A stretch of DNA of 64,000 nucleotides from Yeosuana aromativorans (GTDB taxonomy: Bacteria; Bacteroidota; Bacteroidia; Flavobacteriales; Flavobacteriaceae): contig NZ_BMNR01000008.1 in the NCBI RefSeq assembly GCF_014646655.1, positions 4,719 to 68,718 of the forward strand, given 5' to 3'. The position numbers and the translations under genes were made by a program. This document shows positions 42,879-53,943 of this stretch, in pieces (within the stretch, counting starts at the first letter, position 1; each line of letters begins with the position of its first letter). The notes beneath the pieces are model-generated. The model was given only the letters and a program-made list of their open reading frames with translations, did no database searches and was not told the DNA's origin.

Positions 42879-43496
42879 CTATACAATCCCGTTGGTAATT
42901 GGCCCTGCCCTACCATCTGGTATGTTACTTAACGTATTGTCTATTGCGACGGAACTGTTTTTAAAAGCTTTAAATGATACTTTTACAATGTTGCTTACAT
43001 CATTTGGGTCTACATCATTGTTGAAAACATAAACATTTGGATTGTAAAACCGCTCATTGTTTTGCTTGAGGTTAAACACATATTTTCCATCCAAACCTGA
43101 ACCTAAATCGTTGTTTTTATGGATTTCAAATACATCAAGCTTATAGTTTTTTGGTGATTTTTCTGAAGGGAGGCCATTGTTGTTTTTTTGGGAAACACCA
43201 AGTTCTATTTTACCATCTTCTACAAGTAGTTTTTTGATGCTTTCAACATCAACTGAACTGTAATAGCTTATTTTAAGCTGACCTTCCTTAAGTTCTTGTA
43301 CTCTTACCGTACTGATACCAATGGTTTGTAACTGCTCTTTAATAGCTACAATAGCACTTTGCGCCTCATCAGATGTTACGGAAACATCCGTGAACTTTAA
43401 CACGATTTCCTGATTAGGTTCAGAAAATTGATTCTGATAGATACCTAAAAAGGTAAAAGCAATTAATAAAGCACCAAAGTACCAGGTTTTTTTCAT
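42879..43496 (-). CDS. hypothetical exported protein upstream of secDF, SecD-P1-like segment
   Basis: 205 aa. N-terminal hydrophobic signal or anchor ('TWYFGALLIAFTFLGIYQ'). It then has 'VTSDEAQSAIVAIKEQLQTI', 'GISTVRVQELKEGQLKISYY' and 'VDVESIKKLLVEDGKIELGV', a beta-alpha-beta pattern that resembles the first SecD periplasmic repeat (one helix plus '...LKI.Y....E.IK.LL...G.IEL'). The C-terminal half is unfamiliar. It precedes secDF by 178 bases on the same strand, so a role as a secretion accessory is possible but unproven. Confidence 0.8.
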   Translation of the reverse strand: MKKTWYFGALLIAFTFLGIYQNQFSEPNQEIVLKFTDVSVTSDEAQSAIVAIKEQLQTIGISTVRVQELKEGQLKISYYSSVDVESIKKLLVEDGKIELGVSQKNNNGLPSEKSPKNYKLDVFEIHKNNDLGSGLDGKYVFNLKQNNERFYNPNVYVFNNDVDPNDVSNIVKVSFKAFKNSSVAIDNTLSNIPDGRAGPITNGIV

Positions 43497-43513
43497 GCGC
43501 CAAATATAAAAAT

Positions 43514-43537
43514 AAAGACCGTATTTCTACAGTCTTT
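43514..43537 (-). terminator. intrinsic terminator after mdh
   Basis: The complement forms AAAGACTGTA-GAAA-TACGGTCTTT followed by ATTTTTA, starting 29 bases beyond the mdh stop. It separates mdh from the hypothetical-secDF pair. Confidence 0.65.
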
Positions 43538-43566
43538 ACCTAAATATCTATTTAAAATATTGAATA

Positions 43567-44493
43567 TTACAATTCCAATAAGTCATTTACTTTTCTAACG
43601 GCTTCGGCACTTGATACCATGTTGTCTTTCTCAGCCTGATTAAGTTCAATATCAACGATTTTCTCGATACCGTTTTTACCTAAAATTACTGGAACGCCAA
43701 AGCTAATATCGTTTAAACCATATTCCCCTTCAAGCAAAACAGAACAAGGGAACATTTTCTTTTGGTCGCAAGCAATGGCTTGAACCAATCCTGAGACCGC
43801 AGCTCCTGGCGCATACCAAGCAGATGTGCCTAATAATTTGGTAAGCGTAGCACCTCCCACTTTTGTATCCTCTTTAACCGTATTTAATCGCTCTTCTGAT
43901 AAAAACTCAGAAACTGGTACGCCATTTCTTGTGGCCAAACGTGTTAAAGGAATCATTCCGGTATCACTGTGTCCACCAAGCACCATACCATCTACATCAC
44001 TTATTGGTCCGCCTAAGGCTTCTGCCAATCTGTACTTAAAACGAGCCGAATCCAAAGCACCACCCATTCCAATTATTTTGTGTTTAGGTAAGTTTGTGGT
44101 TTTATGAACTAAGTACGCCATGGTATCCATAGGGTTACTAACCACTATCATGATTGTATTTGGAGAGTGCTCAATTAAACTAGATGATACGTTTTTTACT
44201 ATCCCTGCATTGATACCAATCAATTCTTCACGGGTCATGCCTGGCTTACGAGGTATCCCTGAGGTAATCACACAAATATCACTATTTGCTGTTTTGCTGT
44301 AATCATTGGTTACACCTGTTATTTTTGTATCAAATCCGTTTAAGGAAGCTGTTTGCATGAGGTCCATTGCTTTTCCTTCCGCATACCCCTCTTTGATGTC
44401 CAATAAAACGACTTCTGATGCAAAATTTTTAATGGCAATATACTCAGCACAACTGGCACCAACTGCTCCTGCTCCAACTACTGTTACTTTCAT
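43567..44493 (-). CDS. mdh: malate dehydrogenase
   Basis: 308 aa, lactate-dehydrogenase-like MDH type. 'VTVVGAGAVGASCAEYIA' NAD-binding loop, 'ICVITSGIPRKPGMTREELI', 'MIVVSNPMDTMAYLVHKTTN', 'GMGGALDSARFKYRLAEALG' (substrate Asp/Arg), catalytic His in 'VLGGHSDTGMIPLTRLA'. It oxidises malate to oxaloacetate in the TCA cycle with NAD. It is monocistronic. Confidence 0.97.
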   Translation of the reverse strand: MKVTVVGAGAVGASCAEYIAIKNFASEVVLLDIKEGYAEGKAMDLMQTASLNGFDTKITGVTNDYSKTANSDICVITSGIPRKPGMTREELIGINAGIVKNVSSSLIEHSPNTIMIVVSNPMDTMAYLVHKTTNLPKHKIIGMGGALDSARFKYRLAEALGGPISDVDGMVLGGHSDTGMIPLTRLATRNGVPVSEFLSEERLNTVKEDTKVGGATLTKLLGTSAWYAPGAAVSGLVQAIACDQKKMFPCSVLLEGEYGLNDISFGVPVILGKNGIEKIVDIELNQAEKDNMVSSAEAVRKVNDLLEL

Positions 44494-44560
44494 AATGTAT
44501 TTTGTTTAATATGTGTTAATTTAAAGGCCATAAAATTACAAATAATAATGCTCTAAATGA

Positions 44561-44590
44561 AAAAAGTGCAAGATAAAACTTGCACTTTTT
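44561..44590 (-). terminator. intrinsic terminator after the DUF6588 gene
   Basis: AAAAAGTGCAAG (44561-44572) and CTTGCACTTTTT (44579-44590) form a perfect 12-bp stem with a six-base loop and T tail on the minus strand, 82 bases after the stop of the barrel gene. Confidence 0.75.
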
Positions 44591-44671
44591 GTGACTAATT
44601 CAAATAAACTTAAACTAACTAAAACTAAACAATTATTTTGTGTTTAAAAATCAATACTTTTTAAACTATTT

Positions 44672-45688
44672 TTATCTAAATCCAAAATTGATACCAACTG
44701 AAAATGCATTAAACTTGGACAAATGATATTCTGCATTCAGTCTGAAAAAACCTAGTTTTAACTTGGTTCCTAAAGTTCCTCTTGCTCCAGATACTTTACT
44801 TGAAACCGAAAATGGGTCTACAATATCTTCTGAAGTTACAACACCGTTTGAGACCCTGTAAGTTCCCAATAAATCTGATTCAGATTTTCCTTTGATATAT
44901 CCAATACCTCCATAAAAGTTAATCACTGGCAATTTTGTTGAGGCAACTAATTGGAACAACCACGTATTGACAGAAGTTTCCAAGCGCTGGTTTTCACCAT
45001 CTACATTTGACGAATTTGTTAAATCATAGGATCCATCTAAATGCGTATAGGCAACCAAACCAGAAATAGCCACTGGCAGTAATTTATCAGCTGGTAGCCA
45101 TTTAGTGAATTCATGTTGCAATCCTACGCCATACATATTCAATGACACATCATCAGTCTTGATTTTAGGAACAAACCTAGCTTTCAACTCAGTCCCTTTA
45201 ATGAGTCCAACTGCACCTTGTATGAAAGCTGTTGGCAATAAATCAACACTTGAACTACCAATACCGTTTGGCAAGGTAATTTGTTCTGTTTGCTGACCAA
45301 AAATAGGGTCATCATAAGTTACTTCAACAACAACATCAGGATTATTTTCACCTAAAGCTGAAGACACCATTTGAGCACTAGGTCCTTGTACAAATGTCAC
45401 ATTATTATAGGTGTCAGTATCCATTAAAAACGATTTGTTTTCACTACCTATTGTGGCTGCATTGGCAATTACGGAAATTTCAAATCCGCCCAAAGGCTTG
45501 GCATCTGCAGTATTGAACCAGTTGGCATTCATGCTGTACATGAGCCCATTGGTTCCTGGTGCTAAATAGTCATTCGCAAAATGTTGGGCATCTTCTTTCC
45601 CTGCTGCCAGCAGAGCGTCTAAATCGTTTTGTGCTTTGGCTGAAATTGCTGCTATGCACAGTAACATAAATAAGGATATCTTTTTCAT
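44672..45688 (-). CDS. DUF6588 family outer-membrane barrel protein
   Basis: 338 aa from the ATG at 45688. Signal peptide 'MKKISLFMLLCIAAISAKAQ'. It begins 'DLDALLAAGKEDAQHFANDY' and continues with many short beta strands ('SMNANWFNTADAKPLGGFEI', 'FIQGAVGLIKGTELKARFVP', 'MYGVGLQHEFTKWLPADKLL', 'TKLKLGFFRLNAEYHLSKFN') and ends in 'FSVGINFGFR', a barrel-assembly C-terminus. Function unknown; it is probably an outer-membrane protein. Upstream lies a 230-base gap without a clear feature. Confidence 0.87.
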   Translation of the reverse strand: MKKISLFMLLCIAAISAKAQNDLDALLAAGKEDAQHFANDYLAPGTNGLMYSMNANWFNTADAKPLGGFEISVIANAATIGSENKSFLMDTDTYNNVTFVQGPSAQMVSSALGENNPDVVVEVTYDDPIFGQQTEQITLPNGIGSSSVDLLPTAFIQGAVGLIKGTELKARFVPKIKTDDVSLNMYGVGLQHEFTKWLPADKLLPVAISGLVAYTHLDGSYDLTNSSNVDGENQRLETSVNTWLFQLVASTKLPVINFYGGIGYIKGKSESDLLGTYRVSNGVVTSEDIVDPFSVSSKVSGARGTLGTKLKLGFFRLNAEYHLSKFNAFSVGINFGFR

Positions 45689-45919
45689 AAGTTGATAATT
45701 TTGGGTATACAAATGTAATAAAAAAAAATAAAAAATTACATTTTATCGATAAATTTTACGTTTTGACGATAATCAAACATTCATTATTAGGCAAAAACCA
45801 TATTTTTACAATAAGAATACTTAGCTTGCAACGGCATATTAAATGAAAATCAAACCTTTATAAAGAGCAAGTATCATTGCTTAATCTGTACTCTATTTCA
45901 GTTTAAAAAATAAACAAAA

Positions 45920-46690
45920 ATGAAATTTAAAGCCTCAATTACCATATTGCTATTCCTTTTTTTAATACAATCTTGTAGTAAAAATGACCTAAGTAGCAAC
46001 AACCCTGACATTACCATAGCCAATAAAAAAACAACCGGCACTTCGGCTCATGACCTTTTATCGGATGACACGTTCACTTCCATGGTTATTGAAATTGTTT
46101 ATGTTGAGGGATTTGAACCTTCACAAACGGCCATCAATAATTTCGTGAATTTTATTAAAGCAAGAACCTATAAACCTGATGGGGTAACCGTAGAAACAAG
46201 GTCTATTGTCTCACCGGGTAAATTGCAATATACCATCCAAGATATTAGAGACATTGAAGATGCCAACAGAACCGAGTACAATACCAATACAACTATTGCT
46301 GTTTGGGCATTCTTTGCGGATGGCGAATCTGACCAAAACACAGATACTAGTTCTATAATTGGAACAGCCTATAGAAATACATCGTTTGTGATTTTTGAAA
46401 ATACCGTTCATGATTTTAGCAACAACAATTTTGAGCCTCCAAGAGATTTATTGGAGACCACGGTTATTGAACATGAATTTTGCCATATTTTAGGTTTGAC
46501 CAATTTTGGGTCACCCATGCAAACCCCACATGAAGATCCGGATCATGAAAAGCATTGCAATGTTGACACATGCCTAATGTATTGGTCATCAGAATTTGGA
46601 TCTGGACTTAACAACATGCTTGGATCAAGCAGCATTCCTCAACTTGACTCCCAATGTCTTGCAGATTTGAAAGCAAACGGTGGTAAATAA
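45920..46690 (+). CDS. putative metzincin-like zinc metalloprotease lipoprotein
   Basis: 256 aa. Lipobox 'IQSC' (Cys about 17). 'MVIEIVYVEGFEPSQTAINN' and 'TIAVWAFFADGESDQ' precede the zinc site 'VIEHEFCHILGLTN' (HExxHxxGLxN), then a His/Cys-rich loop 'MQTPHEDPDHEKHCNVDTCL' and a Met-turn-like 'CLMYWSSEFG'. The order HExxHxxG followed by a Met-turn is the metzincin plan; the third zinc ligand could be one of the loop His residues. I recall such 'membrane metalloproteases' in Bacteroidota. Substrate unknown; it is monocistronic. Confidence 0.82.
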   Translation: MKFKASITILLFLFLIQSCSKNDLSSNNPDITIANKKTTGTSAHDLLSDDTFTSMVIEIVYVEGFEPSQTAINNFVNFIKARTYKPDGVTVETRSIVSPGKLQYTIQDIRDIEDANRTEYNTNTTIAVWAFFADGESDQNTDTSSIIGTAYRNTSFVIFENTVHDFSNNNFEPPRDLLETTVIEHEFCHILGLTNFGSPMQTPHEDPDHEKHCNVDTCLMYWSSEFGSGLNNMLGSSSIPQLDSQCLADLKANGGK

Positions 46691-46719
46691 AAAAGCCACT
46701 TAAAAATTAAGTGGCTTTT
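46691..46719. terminator. bidirectional terminator between metalloprotease gene and gyrB
   Basis: AAAAGCCACTTA pairs with TAAGTGGCTTTT across 46691-46719, between two convergent genes. The stem starts one base after the protease stop codon. Confidence 0.85.
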
Positions 46720-46774
46720 CATTTTTACAAAAACAAATCTAAGATTAAGTGATATTAAATTTGTTTGTTTTTAA

Positions 46775-49027
<2,253 letters not shown>

Positions 49028-49058
49028 AAAAAAGACCAATTAAAAATTGGTCTTTTTT
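49028..49058 (-). terminator. intrinsic terminator after asnB
   Basis: AAAAAAGACCAATT (49028-49041) pairs with AATTGGTCTTTTTT (49045-49058); it lies 23 bases downstream of the asnB stop on the minus strand. Confidence 0.85.
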
Positions 49059-49081
49059 ACTATTTATTCATTTACAAAGCG

Positions 49082-50755
49082 TTATGATTTCACATACGCA
49101 TCCGTATGTACTTTGGCAACGGCCCTACCACTTGGATCGTTCATGTTCTTAAAGGCTTCATCCCACTCCAAAGCTATTTTTGTACTACAAGCCACACTTG
49201 CCTCTTGCGGTACACTCAATGCCGCAGCATCACTTGGGAAATGTTCCTCAAAAATAGAACGGTAATAAAACTCCTCTTTGTTTTGTGGTGTTTGAATGGG
49301 GAATCTGAAATGCGCATTTTTCATTTGCTCATCAGAGATTTCATTATTTACCATCTCCTTAAGTGTATCAATCCAACTGTAGCCAACACCATCACTAAAT
49401 TGTTCTTTTTGTCTCCAAGCTACACTTTCTGGCAACATATCCTCAAAAGCTTTTCTGACCACCCACTTTTCCATACGCTCCCCATTGATCATTTTATCTT
49501 GAGGGTTGATACGCATGGCCACATCCATAAATTCTTTGTCCAAAAATGGCACACGCCCTTCAATACCCCATGCTGCTAAACTTTTGTTGGCACGTAAACA
49601 ATCATACATGTGAAGTTTACTTAATTTTCTAACAGTTTCTTCATGAAACTCTTGGGCATTTGGTGCTTTATGGAAATACAGATATCCACCAAACAATTCA
49701 TCAGCACCTTCTCCAGAAAGCACCATTTTAATTCCCATGGATTTTATAACTCGAGCCATTAAGTACATAGGGGTACTGGCGCGAATGGTTGTGATATCAT
49801 AGGTTTCAAGGTTGTAAATAACATCCCTTATGGCATCCAAACCTTCTTGGATGGTGAATTTTATTTCATGGTGAACCGTACCTATATGGTCAGCCACTTT
49901 TTTGGCAGCGGCTAAATCAGGAGAACCTTCCAAACCAACCGAGAACGAGTGCAGTTGAGGCCACCAGGCATCAGATACATCATCAGATTCGATACGTTTT
50001 TGGGCATATTTTTTTGCTATGGCCGATGTAACGGAAGAATCCAATCCACCAGATAATAAGACGCCATAAGGCACATCGCTCATCAATTGTCTGTGAACTG
50101 CAGCTTCAAGAGCTTCTTTTATCGCTTTGATACTGGTTTCATTGTCTTTAACGGCGTCATACTCTGTCCAATCCCTAACATACCATTTAACAAACTTTCC
50201 ATCTCTACTTGACATGTAGTGGCCTGGAGGAAACAATTCAATTTTAGTACAAACACCTTCTAAAGCTTTTAATTCTGAAGCCACATAAAAGGTTCCGTTT
50301 TGATCCCAACCAATATATAATGGAATAATCCCCATGTGGTCACGAGCGATGAAATACTCATCTTTTTCAACATCATAAATAGCAAAGCCAAAAATACCGT
50401 TCATCTCATCAACAAAACTGGTCCCTTTTTGTTTGTACAAAGCTAAAATGACTTCGCAATCACTTTCTGTTTGAAAGTTATAGGTTCCTTTAAATTGTTT
50501 TCGCAATTCACGGTGGTTATAAATCTCTCCATTTGCTGCCAAAACCAATTTCTTATCCTCACTAAAAAGGGGTTGTTTTCCTGAGGCTGGGTCTACAATG
50601 GCCAAACGCTCATGTGCTAAAATGGCTTTATCATCACTATAAATACCACTCCAGTCTGGCCCACGGTGTCTCACTTTTTTTGACATTTCCAACAACTGAG
50701 GTCTTAAGTCCTCAGACTTCTGCTTTAAATCAAATGCACATACAATTCCACACAT
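49082..50755 (-). CDS. asnB: asparagine synthase (glutamine-hydrolysing), class B
   Basis: 557 aa. N-terminal glutaminase with nucleophile Cys2 ('MCGIVCAFDL'), 'RHRGPDWSGIYSDD', 'LAANGEIYNHRELRKQF' and 'SDCEVILALYKQKG'. The synthetase domain has the ATP-pyrophosphatase loop 'VLLSGGLDSSVTSAIAKKY', 'VLSGEGADELFGGYLYFHKA' and 'WGIEGRVPFLDKEFMDVAMR'. It makes asparagine from aspartate, glutamine and ATP. It is monocistronic, with a 278-base gap to the divergent DUF2911 gene that shows nothing specific. Confidence 0.97.
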   Translation of the reverse strand: MCGIVCAFDLKQKSEDLRPQLLEMSKKVRHRGPDWSGIYSDDKAILAHERLAIVDPASGKQPLFSEDKKLVLAANGEIYNHRELRKQFKGTYNFQTESDCEVILALYKQKGTSFVDEMNGIFGFAIYDVEKDEYFIARDHMGIIPLYIGWDQNGTFYVASELKALEGVCTKIELFPPGHYMSSRDGKFVKWYVRDWTEYDAVKDNETSIKAIKEALEAAVHRQLMSDVPYGVLLSGGLDSSVTSAIAKKYAQKRIESDDVSDAWWPQLHSFSVGLEGSPDLAAAKKVADHIGTVHHEIKFTIQEGLDAIRDVIYNLETYDITTIRASTPMYLMARVIKSMGIKMVLSGEGADELFGGYLYFHKAPNAQEFHEETVRKLSKLHMYDCLRANKSLAAWGIEGRVPFLDKEFMDVAMRINPQDKMINGERMEKWVVRKAFEDMLPESVAWRQKEQFSDGVGYSWIDTLKEMVNNEISDEQMKNAHFRFPIQTPQNKEEFYYRSIFEEHFPSDAAALSVPQEASVACSTKIALEWDEAFKNMNDPSGRAVAKVHTDAYVKS

Positions 50756-51033
50756 AACTCGTATCTTTATTTTTTAAAATGTTTTTATTTTATTTAATGA
50801 TGCAAATATGAATATACTATATCTATTTAAAAACATAAAAACACTTATTGATTACATTTTTAAACTTTTTACAACCTTTTTATTTAAAAAAGTAATTTTC
50901 GTTAAATATAAATAATTACTACAATTAAAATTCAGAACTTAATACGCCTCAATATCTTTTAATAAAACATTAAGAAACTTGCGTGCTGTTTTCTATAACT
51001 TTATCAAACTAAAAATAAAAACCAAAAAGCACA

Positions 51034-51570
51034 ATGAAAAAGTTCACTCATTTCACCAAAGCAACCTTTGTGTTGCTATTGTCTTTAACGTATCATGCAA
51101 ATGCCCAAGAATTTAAAGGCCTGGATGTAAGCCCTATGGATGCGGCTTCTTATCCAACCAGTAGCAAAGTATCTGATAAATTGATTAAAGTTATTTACAG
51201 CCGGCCCCAATTAAAAGGACGATCACTAAGCCAATTAACTCCCAACGGAAAAGTATGGAGAACCGGTGCCAACGAGGCCACTGATGTCATTGTATATAAA
51301 GATATGAAACTTGACGGTAAAGAAATCAAAGCTGGCGAATATTCATTGTTTACCATTCCAGGTGATACTGAATGGACTATTATTTTGAGCAAGGACATTA
51401 ATGTTTGGGGAGCCTACTCCTATAATGAGGCCAATGATGTCATTCGGGTTAAAGCACGCGTAACAACAAGCGATGAATCACTTGAAGCATTTTCTATAAC
51501 TTTTGACAAAAACGGCACCATGTATATGGGTTGGGGAACGGTTAGGGTTGCCATACCATTTAGTATGTAA
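51034..51570 (+). CDS. DUF2911 family exported protein
   Basis: 178 aa. Signal peptide (1-24, 'FVLLLSLTYHANAQ'). Hallmarks: 'IKVIYSRPQLKGRSL', 'GKVWRTGANEATDVIVYKDM', 'GKEIKAGEYSLFTIPGDTEW', 'IILSKDINVWGAYSYNEAND' and 'GWGTVRVAIPF'. A compact beta-sandwich family frequent in Bacteroidota, with unknown role. Proteins often occur with two or more domains; this is the single-domain form. Confidence 0.92.
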   Translation: MKKFTHFTKATFVLLLSLTYHANAQEFKGLDVSPMDAASYPTSSKVSDKLIKVIYSRPQLKGRSLSQLTPNGKVWRTGANEATDVIVYKDMKLDGKEIKAGEYSLFTIPGDTEWTIILSKDINVWGAYSYNEANDVIRVKARVTTSDESLEAFSITFDKNGTMYMGWGTVRVAIPFSM

Positions 51571-51585
51571 ACTATTTTAGAAACT

Positions 51586-51616
51586 AAAAAAGGCTTGTTA
51601 AAACAAGCCTTTTTTT
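51586..51616. terminator. bidirectional terminator between DUF2911 gene and queE
   Basis: AAAAAAGGCTTGTT (51586-51599) pairs with AACAAGCCTTTTTT (51603-51616). Its right arm touches the last base of the queE stop codon. Confidence 0.85.
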
Positions 51617-52245
51617 TATGGAATATTTAAATATTTATGGGTTTGCAAAGACACTTTCCATTTAGGGTGTTTCATTACATAATCCACGATTTCCGGAATC
51701 ACCTTATCACGCTTACTCCACTCTGGTTGTAAATATAATATACAGTTTTGGTTTACTTTAGACGCTTGCTCTTCTGCAAAGCGAAAATCGTCCTTATTGT
51801 ACACAATCACTTTAAGTTCATGGGCTTGGTCATAAACTTCCTGGGTGGGTAGTTTTAATTTTTTGGGAGATAGGCATATCCAATCCCAAGTTCCTGTTAA
51901 TTTATAGGCTCCCGATGTTTCTATATGGACTTTAAGATTTTCAGATTTTAATTTTGATGTCAAAAATGTCATGTCCCACATCAACGGCTCTCCACCAGTA
52001 ACTACAATGGTGTCACTATATTTCTTTGCATTTTCCACTATTTTAATGGTTTCTGTAGGTGGATGCAGATCTGCATTCCAACTTTCCTTAACGTCACACC
52101 AGTGGCACCCAACATCACAGCCACCTAATCTTATAAAATAAGCAGCCGTTCCTTTATGAAATCCTTCTCCTTGAATGGTGTAAAACTCTTCCATTAAAGG
52201 TAACATTTCACCCGAATCGACTAACTGTTGTATTGCTTTATCCAT
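51616..52245 (-). CDS. queE: 7-carboxy-7-deazaguanine synthase QueE
   Basis: 209 aa, started at the ATG at 52245 because a -7 element lies just upstream; an in-frame ATG at 52263 would overlap that element. 'EEFYTIQGEGFHKGTAAYFI' leads to the radical-SAM cluster 'CDVGCHWCDVKESW' (Cys43, 47 and 50, CxxxCxxC), then 'DTIVVTGGEPLMWDMTF' and 'LKVHIETSGAYKLTGTWDWI'. It converts 6-carboxytetrahydropterin to CDG for queuosine tRNA modification. Other que genes are not in the window. Confidence 0.95.
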   Translation of the reverse strand: MDKAIQQLVDSGEMLPLMEEFYTIQGEGFHKGTAAYFIRLGGCDVGCHWCDVKESWNADLHPPTETIKIVENAKKYSDTIVVTGGEPLMWDMTFLTSKLKSENLKVHIETSGAYKLTGTWDWICLSPKKLKLPTQEVYDQAHELKVIVYNKDDFRFAEEQASKVNQNCILYLQPEWSKRDKVIPEIVDYVMKHPKWKVSLQTHKYLNIP

Positions 52246-52251
52246 AGTTGG

Positions 52252-52259
52252 CAAAGATA
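52252..52259 (-). promoter_or_regulatory. candidate -7 element directly before queE
   Basis: The complement reads TATCTTTG followed by six bases and the ATG at 52245 (TATCTTTGCCAACTATGG). With initiation five to seven bases downstream the mRNA would have almost no leader. The rluF gene has the same arrangement. Confidence 0.5.
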
Positions 52260-52347
52260 CCATTTTGCAAACTAAATGTTGATAGTTTTATTTATCTTGT
52301 TGTCAAAATTAAATAGGAATAATTATTTTTATGCAAAATTACAAGCA

Positions 52348-53892
52348 ATGAGCAACAAGGAAGCATTTTCTAAATATATAAATGACGGCAACATGACCAA
52401 AGGGGATTTTATTCCCATTGGAGCCGCTATGCTGGATGGCGAAACCATCACTGGCGCCCATGTAAAAATTCCCTTAAAAACGCTAAACAGACATGGTTTG
52501 ATTGCCGGAGCAACTGGAACCGGAAAAACAAAATCCTTACAAGTTTTAGCTGAAAACCTAAGCGACAAAGGTATTCCCGTATTGCTCATGGACATTAAAG
52601 GTGATTTAAGCGGTTTGGCTGAACCCAGTCCCGGACACCCAAAAATTGATGAGCGGATGGAAAAAATCGGGTTACCTTTTGAACCCAAACGGTTTCCTGT
52701 TGAAGTTTTAACCCTATCGGAACAGGATGGCGTGAGGTTGCGAGCAACCGTTAGTGAATTCGGCCCCATTTTGTTATCACGGATTTTGGATTTATCTGAA
52801 GCACAATCAGGTATTGTGGCCGTTATTTTTAAGTATTGTGATGATAATAAAATGCCGCTTCTTGATTTAAAGGATTTTAAAAAAATACTGCAATATGCCA
52901 CTCAAGAAGGCAAAGACGAATTTGAGGATGATTACGGCAGAATTTCAACCGCCTCCACAGGTGCCATATTGCGTAAAGTTGTAGAATTGGAACAACAAGG
53001 AGCCGATTTGTTTTTTGGCGAAACCTCTTTTGACACACAAGACCTGTTGAGAATTGATGAAGATGGCAGAGGCTATATCAATATTATACGCCTTACCGAT
53101 ATTCAAGACAGACCCAAACTGTTTTCTACCTTTATGTTGAGTCTGTTGGCTGAAATCTACTCAACCTTTCCTGAACAAGGTGATAGTGACCGCCCAGAAT
53201 TAGTTTTGTTTATTGATGAAGCACATTTAATTTTCAATGAAGCCTCGAAGGCCTTAATCAATCAAATAGAAAGCATTGTTAAATTAATACGCAGTAAAGG
53301 GGTTGGCTTGTATTTTGTAACCCAAAACCCAACCGATGTTCCCGAGGCTGTATTAAGTCAGTTGGGTTTAAAAATCCAACATGCCTTAAGAGCGTTTACG
53401 GCCAACGACCGAAAAGCCATTAAACTAACAGCTCAAAACTATCCAAATTCAGAATATTACAACACAGAAGACGTACTCACCTCTCTTGGTATTGGAGAAG
53501 CCTTGGTGTCTGCTCTTGACGAAAAAGGACGACCAACACCATTAGCCGCTACCATGATGCGAGCCCCTATGAGTCGGATGGATGTGTTAACCGATTCCGA
53601 ATTGAGTGCACTCTTGTCAAAATCTAAACTTGTAAAAAAATATAACGAGGAAATTGACAGGGAAAGCGCTTATGAAATGTTGAATGAAAAAATAGAAAAG
53701 GCTGAAGCCGAAGAAGCCAAGGAAAAAGCACGGCAAGAACAGGAAGCACTAAAAAAAGCTGAATCTAAATATAGAACAACTACAACATCCAGACGCCGGA
53801 GCTCTGCCATGAATCCTGTTGTTAAAGTACTAACCAGTGCTACTTTTATAAGGAGTGTCTTTGGCATTTTAACCAAGGTTATGAAAAAGTAA
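52348..53892 (+). CDS. HerA-like ATPase, DUF853 family
   Basis: 514 aa from the ATG at 52348 ('MSNKEAFSKYINDGNMTKGD'); extension to 52276 is rejected because it would cross the queE upstream region. Walker A 'AGATGTGKTKSLQVLAENL', 'GIPVLLMDIKGDLSGLA', Walker B 'LVLFIDEAHLIFNEASKALI', and 'GVGLYFVTQNPTDVPEAVLS' (sensor). A C-terminal Glu/Ala/Lys coiled coil ('KIEKAEAEEAKEKARQEQEA') ends in a basic tail. It is related to HerA/FtsK DNA translocases; its precise function is unknown. Confidence 0.9.
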   Translation: MSNKEAFSKYINDGNMTKGDFIPIGAAMLDGETITGAHVKIPLKTLNRHGLIAGATGTGKTKSLQVLAENLSDKGIPVLLMDIKGDLSGLAEPSPGHPKIDERMEKIGLPFEPKRFPVEVLTLSEQDGVRLRATVSEFGPILLSRILDLSEAQSGIVAVIFKYCDDNKMPLLDLKDFKKILQYATQEGKDEFEDDYGRISTASTGAILRKVVELEQQGADLFFGETSFDTQDLLRIDEDGRGYINIIRLTDIQDRPKLFSTFMLSLLAEIYSTFPEQGDSDRPELVLFIDEAHLIFNEASKALINQIESIVKLIRSKGVGLYFVTQNPTDVPEAVLSQLGLKIQHALRAFTANDRKAIKLTAQNYPNSEYYNTEDVLTSLGIGEALVSALDEKGRPTPLAATMMRAPMSRMDVLTDSELSALLSKSKLVKKYNEEIDRESAYEMLNEKIEKAEAEEAKEKARQEQEALKKAESKYRTTTTSRRRSSAMNPVVKVLTSATFIRSVFGILTKVMKK

Positions 53893-53943
53893 CTTTTAAA
53901 TAATTACAACCAACACCAAAAAACGAATTAAAAGCCAGTATTC

